A DNA stretch of 64,000 nt from the NCBI RefSeq assembly GCF_003259185.1, contig NZ_QGMP01000002.1:281510-345509 (forward strand), read 5' to 3'. This document shows, in pieces, positions 26,359 through 35,900 of the stretch (within the stretch, counting starts at the first letter, position 1; the number at the start of each line of letters is the position of its first letter). Source of the stretch: Isoalcanivorax indicus (GTDB taxonomy: Bacteria; Pseudomonadota; Gammaproteobacteria; Pseudomonadales; Alcanivoracaceae). Position numbers and translations under genes: made by a program. The notes below the pieces were generated by a model. It was not told where the DNA came from, ran no database searches, and was given only the letters and a program-made list of their open reading frames with translations.

Positions 26359-27237
26359 TCAGTGGCTGGTGACGATCTGGTCCGGGTCGAAGCGCCAGGT
26401 CCGGATAATCTCCAGAATGTCCGCTTTTTCGCGCATCTCCCGGGTGAAGGGGGCGAAGGGCGCGGCCAGGCGCACACTCTGCACGGCGGCCTGATCAAGG
26501 AATCCATGGCCGGAAGATTGCAGGACTTCCACATCACGCACGCTACCGTCGGCATTGATGGCCACCATCAGACGCACATTGCCGAAGGTCTGCTGGCTCA
26601 GGGCCTGGCGCGGGAAGTTGCGCGTGCCAGCCTCTTCGACATCGCGGCGGAAGGCGTCGATGTACAGCGCTTCGAAATGCGCCTTGGTGGACACCGAGGT
26701 CAGCCGGTGAATGCGCGGTCGTTTGGCGTAGGCCTGCCGCTGGTTGTCCAGCCGTGCCTGAAGGCTGGCGATTTCCTGGCTCAGGGCGTCCAGGGATTCC
26801 GTTTCAGCCTGGGGCAGGTTTTGTGGCGTTTCGGGTTGCTCGGGGGCGGCGTTCACCTGCCAGTCCGACAGCCCCTGGGTCGTGATGACCAGTTGCTGTG
26901 GCACCCGTTCGCTGCGCTCGATGACAGAGGGGGCCTGAAGCTGCACGCGCTCGATCTGCTGATCGGCGAAATCGGTCAACTCGGTGGTGGTCAACTCAGC
27001 CTTGTCAGACAGGTCGCCAGAGCCTTCCTGATTGGCCTGGGCAATGAAGTCGGCCTCTTCCGGGGCGGTATCGCTCTGATGGTGGGCCAGGGTGACGTCG
27101 AGGGTGCGGGTGCCCTCGCCCGGGCGCTCCGGGGCGAAGCCGACGCCGAAAATCACCGTGGCATGAATGGCCACGGCCAGGAACAGCGTGAAGCTGAGCC
27201 GGTCGGCGGAGGATACGGATGTGCTGGTCTGTGCCAC
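26359..27237 (-). CDS. tonB: TonB-like energy transducer
   Basis: A 292-residue protein with one N-terminal transmembrane helix (about 15-35), a periplasmic middle that is Glu/Gln-rich with a short coiled coil (SLDALSQEIASLQARLDNQR), and a C-terminal TonB domain (NVRLMVAINADGSVRDVEVLQSS ... IIRTWRFDP). It takes the place of tonB3 in the Pseudomonas order yqgE-tonB3-gshB-pilG; tonB3 there affects twitching motility and pilus assembly. No ExbBD genes are adjacent. The link to pili here is inferred from synteny. Confidence 0.88.
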   Translation of the reverse strand: MAQTSTSVSSADRLSFTLFLAVAIHATVIFGVGFAPERPGEGTRTLDVTLAHHQSDTAPEEADFIAQANQEGSGDLSDKAELTTTELTDFADQQIERVQLQAPSVIERSERVPQQLVITTQGLSDWQVNAAPEQPETPQNLPQAETESLDALSQEIASLQARLDNQRQAYAKRPRIHRLTSVSTKAHFEALYIDAFRRDVEEAGTRNFPRQALSQQTFGNVRLMVAINADGSVRDVEVLQSSGHGFLDQAAVQSVRLAAPFAPFTREMREKADILEIIRTWRFDPDQIVTSH

Positions 27238-27331
27238 TAGTCAGATACCGGTAACGCGGGCGGAGCGTGTGCCGCAGTCTGCCGCGCCAGGGTTGCGGTG
27301 TCCATGCATCAGCGCCCGTTTTGCGGCCTGT

Positions 27332-28297
27332 TCATGCCTTGCTGCGCTGGGCGGCACGCAGATCCAGCAACACATCGAACAGATCGCCGGCAATGTTGAT
27401 GCCGAAGTGCTTGTCCAGCTCGCGAATACAGGTCGGGCTGGTGACATTGATCTCGGTGAGGTAGTCGCCGATCACGTCCAGGCCGACGAAGTAGAGGCCC
27501 TTGCGCTTCAGGGTCGGGCCCACCTGCTCGCAGATCCAGCGGTCGCGGTCGGTCAGCTCGCGGCCTTCGCCGGTGCCCCCGGCCGCCAGATTGCCGCGGA
27601 ACTCGCCCTCACGGGGGATGCGGGCCAGGGCATAGGGAATCGGTTCGCCATTGATCATCAGGATGCGCTTGTCACCCTGGGTGATCTCCGGAATATAGCG
27701 CTGCACCATGATCGGCGTGCGGCCCTGCTGGGTCAGTACCTCGATCACGACGCTGATATTGGGGCTCTCGCGCTGCACCCGGAAGATGTTGCTGCCGCCC
27801 ATGCCGTCGAGCGGCTTCATCACGGTGTCACCGTATTCCTGCACAAAGTCACGCAGCAGGTCGGCGCGGCTGGTCACCAGCGTGGGTACGCAGCACTGCG
27901 GGAACTCGGTGGCAAACAGCTTCTCGTTGCAGTCGCGCACGCTGCCGGGGCGGTTCACCACCAGCACGCCCTCGCGTTCGGCCTTCTCGAGCAGGTAGGT
28001 GGCGTAGATGTACTCGTTGTTGAAGGGTGGGTCCTGGCGCATCAGCACCATGTCCAGGTCAGCGAGGTCCAGGTTGCGCGGCTCGCCCAGCGTGAAGAAG
28101 CTCTCCAGAGCGTCGGTGACGGTGACCGGGCGGGCGATGCCCCAGGTGCGGCCATCGCGGACATACAGGTCCCCCGGCTCCATGTAGAGCACGGTCCAGT
28201 CACGGCGCTGGGCCTCCAGCAGCATGGCGAAGGTGCTGTCTTTCCAGGGCTTGATCCGGGCAATAGGGTCCATTACGACCCCGATGGTCACTGACAT
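27332..28297 (-). CDS. gshB: Glutathione synthetase
   Basis: A 321-residue ATP-grasp enzyme joining gamma-glutamylcysteine and glycine. Visible: IGVVMDPIARIKPWKDSTFAML at the N-terminus, MRQDPPFNNEYIYATYLLE, MKPLDGMGGSNIF (ATP-binding loop), KRILMINGEPIPYALARIP, GGTGEGRELTDRD and INVTSPTCIRELD at the C-terminus. The length matches E. coli GshB. It is divergent from pilG, the same arrangement as in Pseudomonas. Confidence 0.97.
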   Translation of the reverse strand: MSVTIGVVMDPIARIKPWKDSTFAMLLEAQRRDWTVLYMEPGDLYVRDGRTWGIARPVTVTDALESFFTLGEPRNLDLADLDMVLMRQDPPFNNEYIYATYLLEKAEREGVLVVNRPGSVRDCNEKLFATEFPQCCVPTLVTSRADLLRDFVQEYGDTVMKPLDGMGGSNIFRVQRESPNISVVIEVLTQQGRTPIMVQRYIPEITQGDKRILMINGEPIPYALARIPREGEFRGNLAAGGTGEGRELTDRDRWICEQVGPTLKRKGLYFVGLDVIGDYLTEINVTSPTCIRELDKHFGINIAGDLFDVLLDLRAAQRSKA

Positions 28298-28383
28298 GCT
28301 GTCTTCCGAGGCTGGAGCGTCTCGCCGATGGTAGCAATGGGCGGCGCCGGATGGGAGCCTTTTCTCAACGCTACCAGGGTTTT

Positions 28384-28405
28384 ATAGATTGAATGTGGAA
28401 TCTAT
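28384..28405. promoter_or_regulatory. Inverted repeat in the gshB-pilG divergent gap
   Basis: ATAGATT (28384-28390) and AATCTAT (28399-28405) form a perfect 7-base inverted repeat with an 8-base spacer in the AT-rich 225-base region between gshB and pilG. It lies 118 bases before pilG. It could be an operator for the pil-chp operon or a hairpin in its leader; which one cannot be told from sequence alone. Confidence 0.4.
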
Positions 28406-28522
28406 GTTAAAAAACTCTGCCAGGGTGCACAGAACCGGGCGGTGCCGTCCGAATTGACAATAAAAGGCATATAAAACAAAAAGTTAGCCTCCAAAATTGG
28501 CTCACGGTTAAAGGCAGTTTCC

Positions 28523-28906
28523 ATGACTGACAATTTCCAGGATCTCAAGGTAATGGTGATCGACGACTCGAAGACGATCCGTCGCACCGCTGAAACCTTG
28601 TTGCAAAAGGCTGGCTGCACAGTCATCACGGCCACGGACGGTTTCGATGCGCTGGCCAAGATCGCCGACACCCGGCCCAACATCATCTTCGTGGATATCA
28701 TGATGCCGCGCCTGGATGGCTATCAGACCTGCGCGCTGATCAAGAACAACAGCGCGTTCAAGAGCACGCCAGTCATCATGCTGTCGAGCAAGGATGGCCT
28801 GTTTGACAAGGCCAAGGGACGCATTGTGGGTTCAGACGAATACCTGACCAAGCCGTTCTCGAAGGAGGAGCTGCTTGGCGCCATACGCGCGCATATGGCT
28901 AACTAG
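28523..28906 (+). CDS. pilG: Twitching response regulator PilG
   Basis: A 127-residue single-domain receiver (CheY-like). Acidic pocket IDDS near residue 13, phospho-acceptor Asp in FVDIMMPRLDG (about 58), Thr/Ser in MLSSK and Lys in TKPFS. PilG is phosphorylated by ChpA and promotes pilus extension and cAMP signalling. It is the first gene of an eight-gene plus-strand unit that ends with chpC. Confidence 0.95.
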   Translation: MTDNFQDLKVMVIDDSKTIRRTAETLLQKAGCTVITATDGFDALAKIADTRPNIIFVDIMMPRLDGYQTCALIKNNSAFKSTPVIMLSSKDGLFDKAKGRIVGSDEYLTKPFSKEELLGAIRAHMAN

Positions 28907-28947
28907 GGCTCTCCGGGATCACCGGACAGCAGAAGCAAGAGGATATT

Positions 28948-29316
28948 ATGGCACGCATTCTGATCGTGGATGATTCTCCCACCGAGACCTACAAGTTCCG
29001 GGAGATCCTCGAGAAACATGGGCACGAAGTGCTGGAGGCCGCCAATGGCGCCGACGGCGTGGCAGTGGCCCGCGCCGAACACCCGGACCTGGTGCTGATG
29101 GACGTGGTGATGCCGGGCCTGAACGGGTTCCAGGCGACTCGCCAACTGACCAAGGGTGCCGATACGGCGGAGATCCCGATTGTCATCGTGACGACAAAAG
29201 ATCAGGAAACCGACCGCGTCTGGGGCAAGCGCCAGGGGGCGCGTGACTACCTGACCAAGCCGGTGGACGAGGATGTGCTGATCCGCACGGTGGACAGACT
29301 GCTCGCGGGCGACTGA
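28948..29316 (+). CDS. pilH: Twitching response regulator PilH
   Basis: A 122-residue receiver. Pocket VDDSPTE, phospho-Asp in LMDVVMPGLNG (about residue 52), IVTTKDQETDRVWGKRQGA (PilH-type loop) and TKPVDE with the conserved Lys. PilH opposes PilG, acting on the retraction side and as a phosphate sink. It starts 41 bases after pilG with a clear GAGG ribosome site. Confidence 0.95.
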   Translation: MARILIVDDSPTETYKFREILEKHGHEVLEAANGADGVAVARAEHPDLVLMDVVMPGLNGFQATRQLTKGADTAEIPIVIVTTKDQETDRVWGKRQGARDYLTKPVDEDVLIRTVDRLLAGD

Positions 29317-29338
29317 AGATGGCGGGGAGCGATCGGGG

Positions 29339-29884
29339 ATGAGTGCAGCATCAGCAGCCTACATCAAGCTGGCGGAGTATTACGTCCGCTGCCGGGAGAA
29401 GGCTGCGGAGTTGCCGTCGAAAGAAGACCTGGTCAGCTACTGGAGTGGCATTGGCTTCATGCTGGATGGCGTGCGTTATGTAGCGCCTCTGGATGAGGTT
29501 TCCGAAATTCTCAAGGTGCCCCCCTACACCCGGGTTCCCGGTGTGCTGAGCTGGATGAAGGGGGTGGCCAATGTGCGCGGTCGCCTGATGACGGTGATGG
29601 ATCTGACCGGCTTCCTGAACAAGGCCACCACCTTGCAGGAACGACGCCGTCGCCTGCTGGTGATTGATGAAGGTGAGCTGTATACCGGCCTGGCGGTGGA
29701 TGATGTGCTGGGCATGCAGCATTTTCCGGTGGACGGCTTCAGTGCCGGGACAGCGGAAGCGGATGAGGCGGTGGCGCCGTATATCCGGGGAAGTTATACG
29801 CGGGATGACGGCCATTGGGCTGTCTTCAGCCTGTTTCAGCTTGCGGATGATCCGCGTTTTCTGCAGGTAGCCCGCACAGGGTGA
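29339..29884 (+). CDS. pilI: CheW-like coupling protein PilI
   Basis: A 181-residue CheW-domain protein. It couples the PilJ receptor to ChpA at the membrane. Visible: [38 protein letters not shown] with the conserved NVRG segment, LTGFL and [11 protein letters not shown]. It lies between pilH and pilJ, as in Pseudomonas. Confidence 0.95.
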   Translation: MSAASAAYIKLAEYYVRCREKAAELPSKEDLVSYWSGIGFMLDGVRYVAPLDEVSEILKVPPYTRVPGVLSWMKGVANVRGRLMTVMDLTGFLNKATTLQERRRRLLVIDEGELYTGLAVDDVLGMQHFPVDGFSAGTAEADEAVAPYIRGSYTRDDGHWAVFSLFQLADDPRFLQVARTG

Positions 29885-29960
29885 TCGGGGGACCGGCGGG
29901 GGGATTCCGCGGGGGCCCACAACAACATACGAGCGAAAAGCCAGGCCGGGAGCCAGAGTT

Positions 29961-31985
29961 ATGAAGTTCAATTCGGGAGATCTGTTAGCCAAGCTGCGCG
30001 GCGGCGCGGGCGCAGGCCCGCTGAGCCTTGCCCTGATCATCGGGGCGGTGGTGGCCACGGTAGCGGCGGTGTTCACCTTCGCGCTGCTGGCGGTCCAGGC
30101 GGGTGTGGCCAAGGAGCAAGTAACCTACGCGTCCGACATGCGGGTTATCTCCCAGCAGATTGCCAAGAGCGCTCTGGAAGCCGCCGCCGGTAATGCTGAG
30201 GCCTTCGATCTGCTCGAGGCCGCGCGCGATGAATTCCAGGTGGCCTGGGATGAAGTGCGCGATGCCACCACGGCAGGGGCGGCGCTGCGCCAGCGGCTGG
30301 ATGCCACCTGGCGGGATGTGCGTCGCAACGCGGAAGTGATCCTCCAGGGTGAGGACACCGTGCTCGACCTGCACGAAGTGGCCGATACCCTGGCACAGAC
30401 CATCCCGGCACTGCAGGCAGAATACGAAGGTGTTGTGGAAATCATGGTCGGCTTCAACGCTGCCCCCGATCAGGTGGCGTTTGCCCAGCGCCAGTCCTGG
30501 CTGGCGGAACGTATCGTGCGTTCCATCGCCCGGGTACTCGAAGGGGGTGACGGCTCAGTGGTGGCCGCGGATGCCTTCGGCCGTGACGCGGCCCTGTTTG
30601 CCCGCGTACTGAATGGCATGATTGAAGGCGACCAGGCCCTGGGTATCGAGCAGGTGGACGATCCGGAAGCCCTGGACTTCCTGGCCGAGATTGCCGACCT
30701 GTTTGACGAGTTCATCAACCAGTCTGTCGACGAAATTCTGGAAACCGCCCCCGAGCTGTTCGAAGTGCGTGCGGCGGCCGACAACATCTTCCGTCGTACC
30801 CAGGATCTGCTGGCAGAAGCCACCGAACTGAACGACCAGTTTGAAGCCTCCACCGGTGGCGTATTCCCGTCGGTGCCGGTCGGTCTGGGCTTTGCCGCCC
30901 TCGCCCTGGTGCTGATCGGCATGATCGTCGCACTGCGCCAGCGCCAGCAACAGTCCCAGCGGGATGAACTGGAATCCGAGAACCAGCGAAACCAGGCCGC
31001 CATTCTGCGTCTGCTGGATGAGCTGGGTGACCTCGCTGACGGTGACCTGACGGTACAGGCCACGGTGACCGAAGACTTCACCGGGGCCATCGCTGACTCC
31101 ATCAACTACTCCATTGACCAGCTGCGTTCTCTGGTACAAACGATTAACCAGACCGCGGTGCAGGTGGCCTCGGCGGCCCAGGAAACCCAGTCGACGGCCA
31201 TGCATCTTGCGGAAGCGTCCGAGCACCAGGCGCAGGAAATTGCCGGCGCCTCGGCGGCGGTGAACGAAATGGCGGTGTCCATTGACCAGGTATCGGCCAA
31301 CGCCGCCGAATCGGCCGCGGTAGCAGAACGCGCGGTAGCCATCGCCAACAAGGGCGCTGAAGTGGTACAGGCGACCATCCACGGCATGGACACCATTCGC
31401 GAGCAGATTCAGGAAACCTCGAAGCGGATCAAGCGTCTGGGTGAATCGTCCCAGGAGATTGGTGACATCGTATCGTTGATTAACGACATTGCCGACCAGA
31501 CCAACATTCTGGCACTTAACGCGGCGATTCAGGCGTCCATGGCCGGTGAAGCGGGCCGCGGCTTCGCGGTGGTTGCGGACGAAGTACAGCGCCTTGCTGA
31601 ACGTTCTGCGGCGGCAACCAAGCAGATTGAAACACTGGTAAAAACGATTCAGACGGATACCAACGAAGCGGTTATTTCCATGGAACACACCACCGCAGAA
31701 GTGGTGAAAGGGGCGCGCCTGGCGCAGGACGCCGGTGTGGCCCTGGAAGAAATCGAATCGGTATCCAAGAACCTGGCTGACCTGATCCAGAACATTTCCA
31801 ACGCGGCGCGCCAGCAGGCGGCGTCCGCAGGCCACATTTCCAACACCATGAACGTTATTCAGGAAATTACCTCGCAGACGTCCGCCGGTACCACCGCCAC
31901 GGCGCGTTCGATTGGTAACCTTGCTGAGATGGCGCAGGAAATGCGTAATTCGGTGGCAGGTTTCCGCCTGCCCGAACATAGCTGA
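29961..31985 (+). CDS. pilJ: Methyl-accepting chemotaxis protein PilJ
   Basis: A 674-residue receptor. TM1 (about 18-45), a long periplasmic part with two four-helix-type segments (50-300), TM2 (about 302-325), a HAMP-like region, and the cytoplasmic signalling domain with the highly conserved hairpin tip [32 protein letters not shown] (quoted in parts; about 510-545). The tip has IQASMAGE where many receptors have IEAARAGE, a PilJ feature. It senses surface contact or pilin in Pseudomonas; the same is expected here. Confidence 0.95.
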   Translation: MKFNSGDLLAKLRGGAGAGPLSLALIIGAVVATVAAVFTFALLAVQAGVAKEQVTYASDMRVISQQIAKSALEAAAGNAEAFDLLEAARDEFQVAWDEVRDATTAGAALRQRLDATWRDVRRNAEVILQGEDTVLDLHEVADTLAQTIPALQAEYEGVVEIMVGFNAAPDQVAFAQRQSWLAERIVRSIARVLEGGDGSVVAADAFGRDAALFARVLNGMIEGDQALGIEQVDDPEALDFLAEIADLFDEFINQSVDEILETAPELFEVRAAADNIFRRTQDLLAEATELNDQFEASTGGVFPSVPVGLGFAALALVLIGMIVALRQRQQQSQRDELESENQRNQAAILRLLDELGDLADGDLTVQATVTEDFTGAIADSINYSIDQLRSLVQTINQTAVQVASAAQETQSTAMHLAEASEHQAQEIAGASAAVNEMAVSIDQVSANAAESAAVAERAVAIANKGAEVVQATIHGMDTIREQIQETSKRIKRLGESSQEIGDIVSLINDIADQTNILALNAAIQASMAGEAGRGFAVVADEVQRLAERSAAATKQIETLVKTIQTDTNEAVISMEHTTAEVVKGARLAQDAGVALEEIESVSKNLADLIQNISNAARQQAASAGHISNTMNVIQEITSQTSAGTTATARSIGNLAEMAQEMRNSVAGFRLPEHS

Positions 31986-32017
31986 TTCCGGTGTAAGCCG
32001 GTTCCGGAGACGGGACC

Positions 32018-32899
32018 ATGAGACCGAGCCTCGCAGTGACAGAAAGCTGGTCGATCCGAAACACCCCGGCGATGAGTTCAGAGCAGTTTGAACTCTGGCA
32101 GGCGCTCCTTGAGGAGCGCACCGGGATGACCCTGAGCCCGGAGCGCAAGTCGTTCCTGGAGAACAGTCTCGCCGTGCGTATGCGCGAATTGGGGCTCGAC
32201 GATTACGAGCGTTATTACGAGCAACTGGTGGCCGGCTCCACGGAAGCCAAGGCCATGGAGTGGTCGGTGCTGGTGGATCGCCTGACCGTGCAGGAGACCA
32301 GTTTCTTCCGCCACCCGGGGTCCTTTGCCCTGGTGGAAGAATACGTTCAGCGCTTTATTGATGAACGCCCGCCGAAATCCTCGCTGGATGTCTGGAGCGT
32401 GGGCTGCTCTACGGGCGAAGAGCCCTATTCACTGGCCATGGTGATCAGCGAGCAGTTCCAGGCACGCCAGTCATCGGACTATTACGGTATTACAGCCACC
32501 GATATCAGCCTGCCGACGCTGGGGAAGGCGCGCAAGGCGGTATACAACGCCCGGAAAGTGGAGCGGATAGACCCGCAATTGCGCGAGCGCTATTTCCGCC
32601 AGCTTAACGAGCGCGAATATCAGGTGGTCGACGGACTGAGAGATCGCATCTGCTTTGCACGGCTTAATGTGCTGGACCTGCAGCAGGCGCCGATCCGCGA
32701 TATGGACATCATTTTTTGCCAGAACATGCTGATTTATTTTCGTCGCTGGCGGAAGCGCCAGATTGTGACCCGGCTGGCTGAACGACTGGCCCCGGGTGGC
32801 ATCCTGGTGCTCGGCGCGGGCGAGATTACTGACTGGCATCACCCGGATCTGGAACGGGTCCATTTCGCCGATGCCCTGGCATTCCGGCGTTGCAGGTGA
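32018..32899 (+). CDS. pilK: CheR-type methyltransferase PilK
   Basis: A 293-residue SAM-dependent methyltransferase that modifies PilJ. N-terminal helical domain to about residue 95 (QETSFFRHPGSF ends it), then the SAM fold with VWSVGCSTGEEPYSLAM (glycine motif), YGITATDISLPTLGKARKAVYNAR and DIIFCQNMLIYF. The start at 32018 has GGAGACGGG just upstream. It lies 33 bases after pilJ and 13 before chpA. Confidence 0.94.
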   Translation: MRPSLAVTESWSIRNTPAMSSEQFELWQALLEERTGMTLSPERKSFLENSLAVRMRELGLDDYERYYEQLVAGSTEAKAMEWSVLVDRLTVQETSFFRHPGSFALVEEYVQRFIDERPPKSSLDVWSVGCSTGEEPYSLAMVISEQFQARQSSDYYGITATDISLPTLGKARKAVYNARKVERIDPQLRERYFRQLNEREYQVVDGLRDRICFARLNVLDLQQAPIRDMDIIFCQNMLIYFRRWRKRQIVTRLAERLAPGGILVLGAGEITDWHHPDLERVHFADALAFRRCR

Positions 32900-32911
32900 T
32901 GGGGAGCATTC

Positions 32912-35900
32912 ATGTCTGACCGGCACGACTATCTGGCGCTCGACTGGGTCAAGGGGGAGATCCAGGAGACGCTGAACCAGGCCCAACAGGCACTGGAAGC
33001 CTATGTGGAGAATCCGGAGGATTCCTCGCGCATGCGCTTCTGCCAGACCTATCTGCATCAGGTGTTTGGCACCTTGCAGATGGTGGAATTCTATGGCGCC
33101 GCGCTGCTGGCCGAAGAAATGGAAAAGCTGGTGCAGGCGCTGCTCAATGATCAGGTTGCCGCCGCTCAGCTGAATGACGCGCTGGAAACCCTGATGCGCG
33201 CCATCCTGCAATTGCCGCCCTATCTGGCACGTATTCAGTCCAGCCGCCGCGATTTGCCGCTGGTGCTGCTGCCGTTGCTGAACGATCTGCGTGCTGCACG
33301 CGGTGAGTCCCTGCTGTCCGAGACGGCACTGTTCAAACCGGATATCGACGCCGGGGTTGGCCAGACCGGTGCCCCGGCAGCCGCCGTGAGTGATCCCCGG
33401 TTCGGCGAGCTGATGCGCAAGATCCGGCAGATGTACCAGATTGCCCTGCTTGGCGTCCTGCGCAACGAGCAGGTGCCGCAACAGCTCGACTACATGCACA
33501 AGGTGTTCGGCAAGCTGATCCAGCTGGGCGGCCAGGCGCCTCAGGTGCCGCTCTGGCAGGTGGCCGATGCACTGATCGAAGGCGTCGGCAACGAGACGGT
33601 GGAGATCGGCACCTCAGTGAAGATGGTGCTGGGCCAGCTTGATCGTGAATTACGTGAAATGGTGGTAGAAGGTGGTGCGCGCTTCAATGTGCCTGCCCCG
33701 CGCGAACTGCTCAAGAATCTCCTGTATTACGTTGCGCGCAGCAATGCCGAGTCGCCGCGAATCAGCGCGGTGCGTGCCAGCTTCCGTCTCGACGAGGCCC
33801 TGCCGTCCGAAGAACTGGTGAATGCCGAGCGCGAACGCATGAGCGGCCCGGACCAGGAAGCCATGGGTTCCGTGGTCACCGCGCTGTCGGAAGAACTGAC
33901 CAAGGTCAAGGACGCGCTCGAGCGCTATGTCGTTGAAGAACAGAGCGACCCCGCCGTTCTGCAACCGCAAACCCAGACCCTGAAGCAAGTCGCGGATACC
34001 GTGGCCGTGCTGGGCATGGGCCAACCGCGCAAACTGGTTGAAGAGCAGCTTGTGGTGCTCAACGCCATGATTGCCGGCGAGCGACCGGCGCACCGCGATG
34101 ACCTGATGGAGGTGGCCGGTGCGCTGCTCTACGTGGAGGCCACACTGGCAAACGCGTCTGGCCGGAACATGGGCCGCAGTGGCGAACTGCATCAGGTGCC
34201 GGACCATGTGAGCAAGGCACAGGAAGCGGTCATCCGCGAATGCCGTGCCGGCCTGGAAGAAGCAAAGGACGGCATTGTCGAATTCATTGCCTCGCAATGG
34301 GATCAGTCGCACCTGCAGAAGGTGCCGGCGCGACTGGATGCCGTGCGGGGTGGTTTGCAGCTGATCCAGTTGCAGCGGCCTGCGCTGATCCTGCGTCAGT
34401 GCATTCAGTACATCAGTGAGCGATTGCTCGGCAGCGAGGCCGTGCAGCCCGACTGGCGCAGCATGGATACCCTGGCCGACGCCATTACCAGTGTCGAATA
34501 TTTCCTGGAGCGCCTTACGGACGATCCGGACACCAGCGATGACATTCTTGATCTGGCGCGCGACAGTGTGGCTTCCCTGGGCTATCCCCTCGAAGACAGC
34601 GAATTCGGTCGCAACGATCTGGAAGAAATCGACGAGGTGGTCATCGGCTTGCCGATGGATGAGCGCGAATACGATACAGAAGAGGACGCGTCGGACGACG
34701 AGGAACTCACGCTGGAGCTGGCGCCGCTCGAAGAGCCGTCACTGGCCGGGTTGGATGATGACGACATCAGCCTTCCGGAGGTCGAGCTCGAACCGGCACC
34801 CGAGCAGCCGCCTGCGGCGGTCTCGCCGGAACGGGACAGCGACGATCTGATCGACGACGAAATCATCGAGATTTTTGTTGAAGAAGCCGGTGAAGTACTC
34901 GAAGCGCTGAACATCTATTTTCCGCGCTGGGTGGCCAACCAGCAGGACCAGGAGGCACTGGTAGAGTTTCGTCGTGCCTTCCACACCCTGAAAGGCTCGG
35001 GTCGGATGGTGGGCGCCAGCACGGTGGGTGAACTGGCCTGGTCGATCGAGAACATGCTCAACCGGGTGATCGACCAGACCATCGAACCGTCGCCGATTCT
35101 GATTGATCTGGTGCGCACCGTGCATGGCCTGATTCCGGACCTGGTCAATGCCTTTGCCGCGCAGCAACCGGACCCGTGGGACGTCACGGCCCTGCGTGAA
35201 GCGGCCGACGCGCTGGCCGCCGGCGGTCAGATCGACAGCGTGCCTGATGTGACCGGCGCGGCAACGGCGGCACCTGCGCCTGAAGTTGAAACCGAAATCG
35301 AAATCGAAACAGAAGCTGAAGACGAGACGCCGGACTGGCTGCTTGATCAAGGCAGCGGCACCCTTCCGGATTCAGGTCTGTCGCCGGGTGCCGATGACGT
35401 TGATCCGGTGCTGCTGGAAATTTTCCGCAATGAAAGTGAAGCCAACCTGGCGCTGGTGCGCGACTGGCTGGCAGGCCTGGATCAGGATATCTCCGAGCAT
35501 CCGGTAGACGATAGCGTGCACCGTGCACTGCACACCCTGAAAGGCAGTGCCCGCATGGCCGAGATCGAGGCCGTGGCACAGGTGGCCGAGCCTGCCGAGA
35601 AGTTCATCAAGGAGATGATCAACAACGGTATTCCGGCAGACCGCGAAGTGGTCACGCTGCTGGAAGATGTGGTGGCCGTGATCGCCGGTGGCGTGCGCGA
35701 CGCGCATCCGCGCATGGCACCGCTGGCCGGTACCGAAGCGCTGCAAGCGCGCATTGTGATTGCCCACGACCAACTCAGCCACAGCGGCGAGAAAGGTGAC
35801 CAGCATATCCTGTCGGTATTCCTGTCTGAAGGCATGGACCTGATTGTCGATGCCGACCGTTTGCTGGAAGACTGGATGGCGGGCCATCGTGACCCCGCTG

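Noticed and set aside
28454..28480. TTGACA as a -35 box for pilG
   Set aside because: No acceptable -10 at 16-18 bases; the only TATAAA lies at a spacing of about 10.
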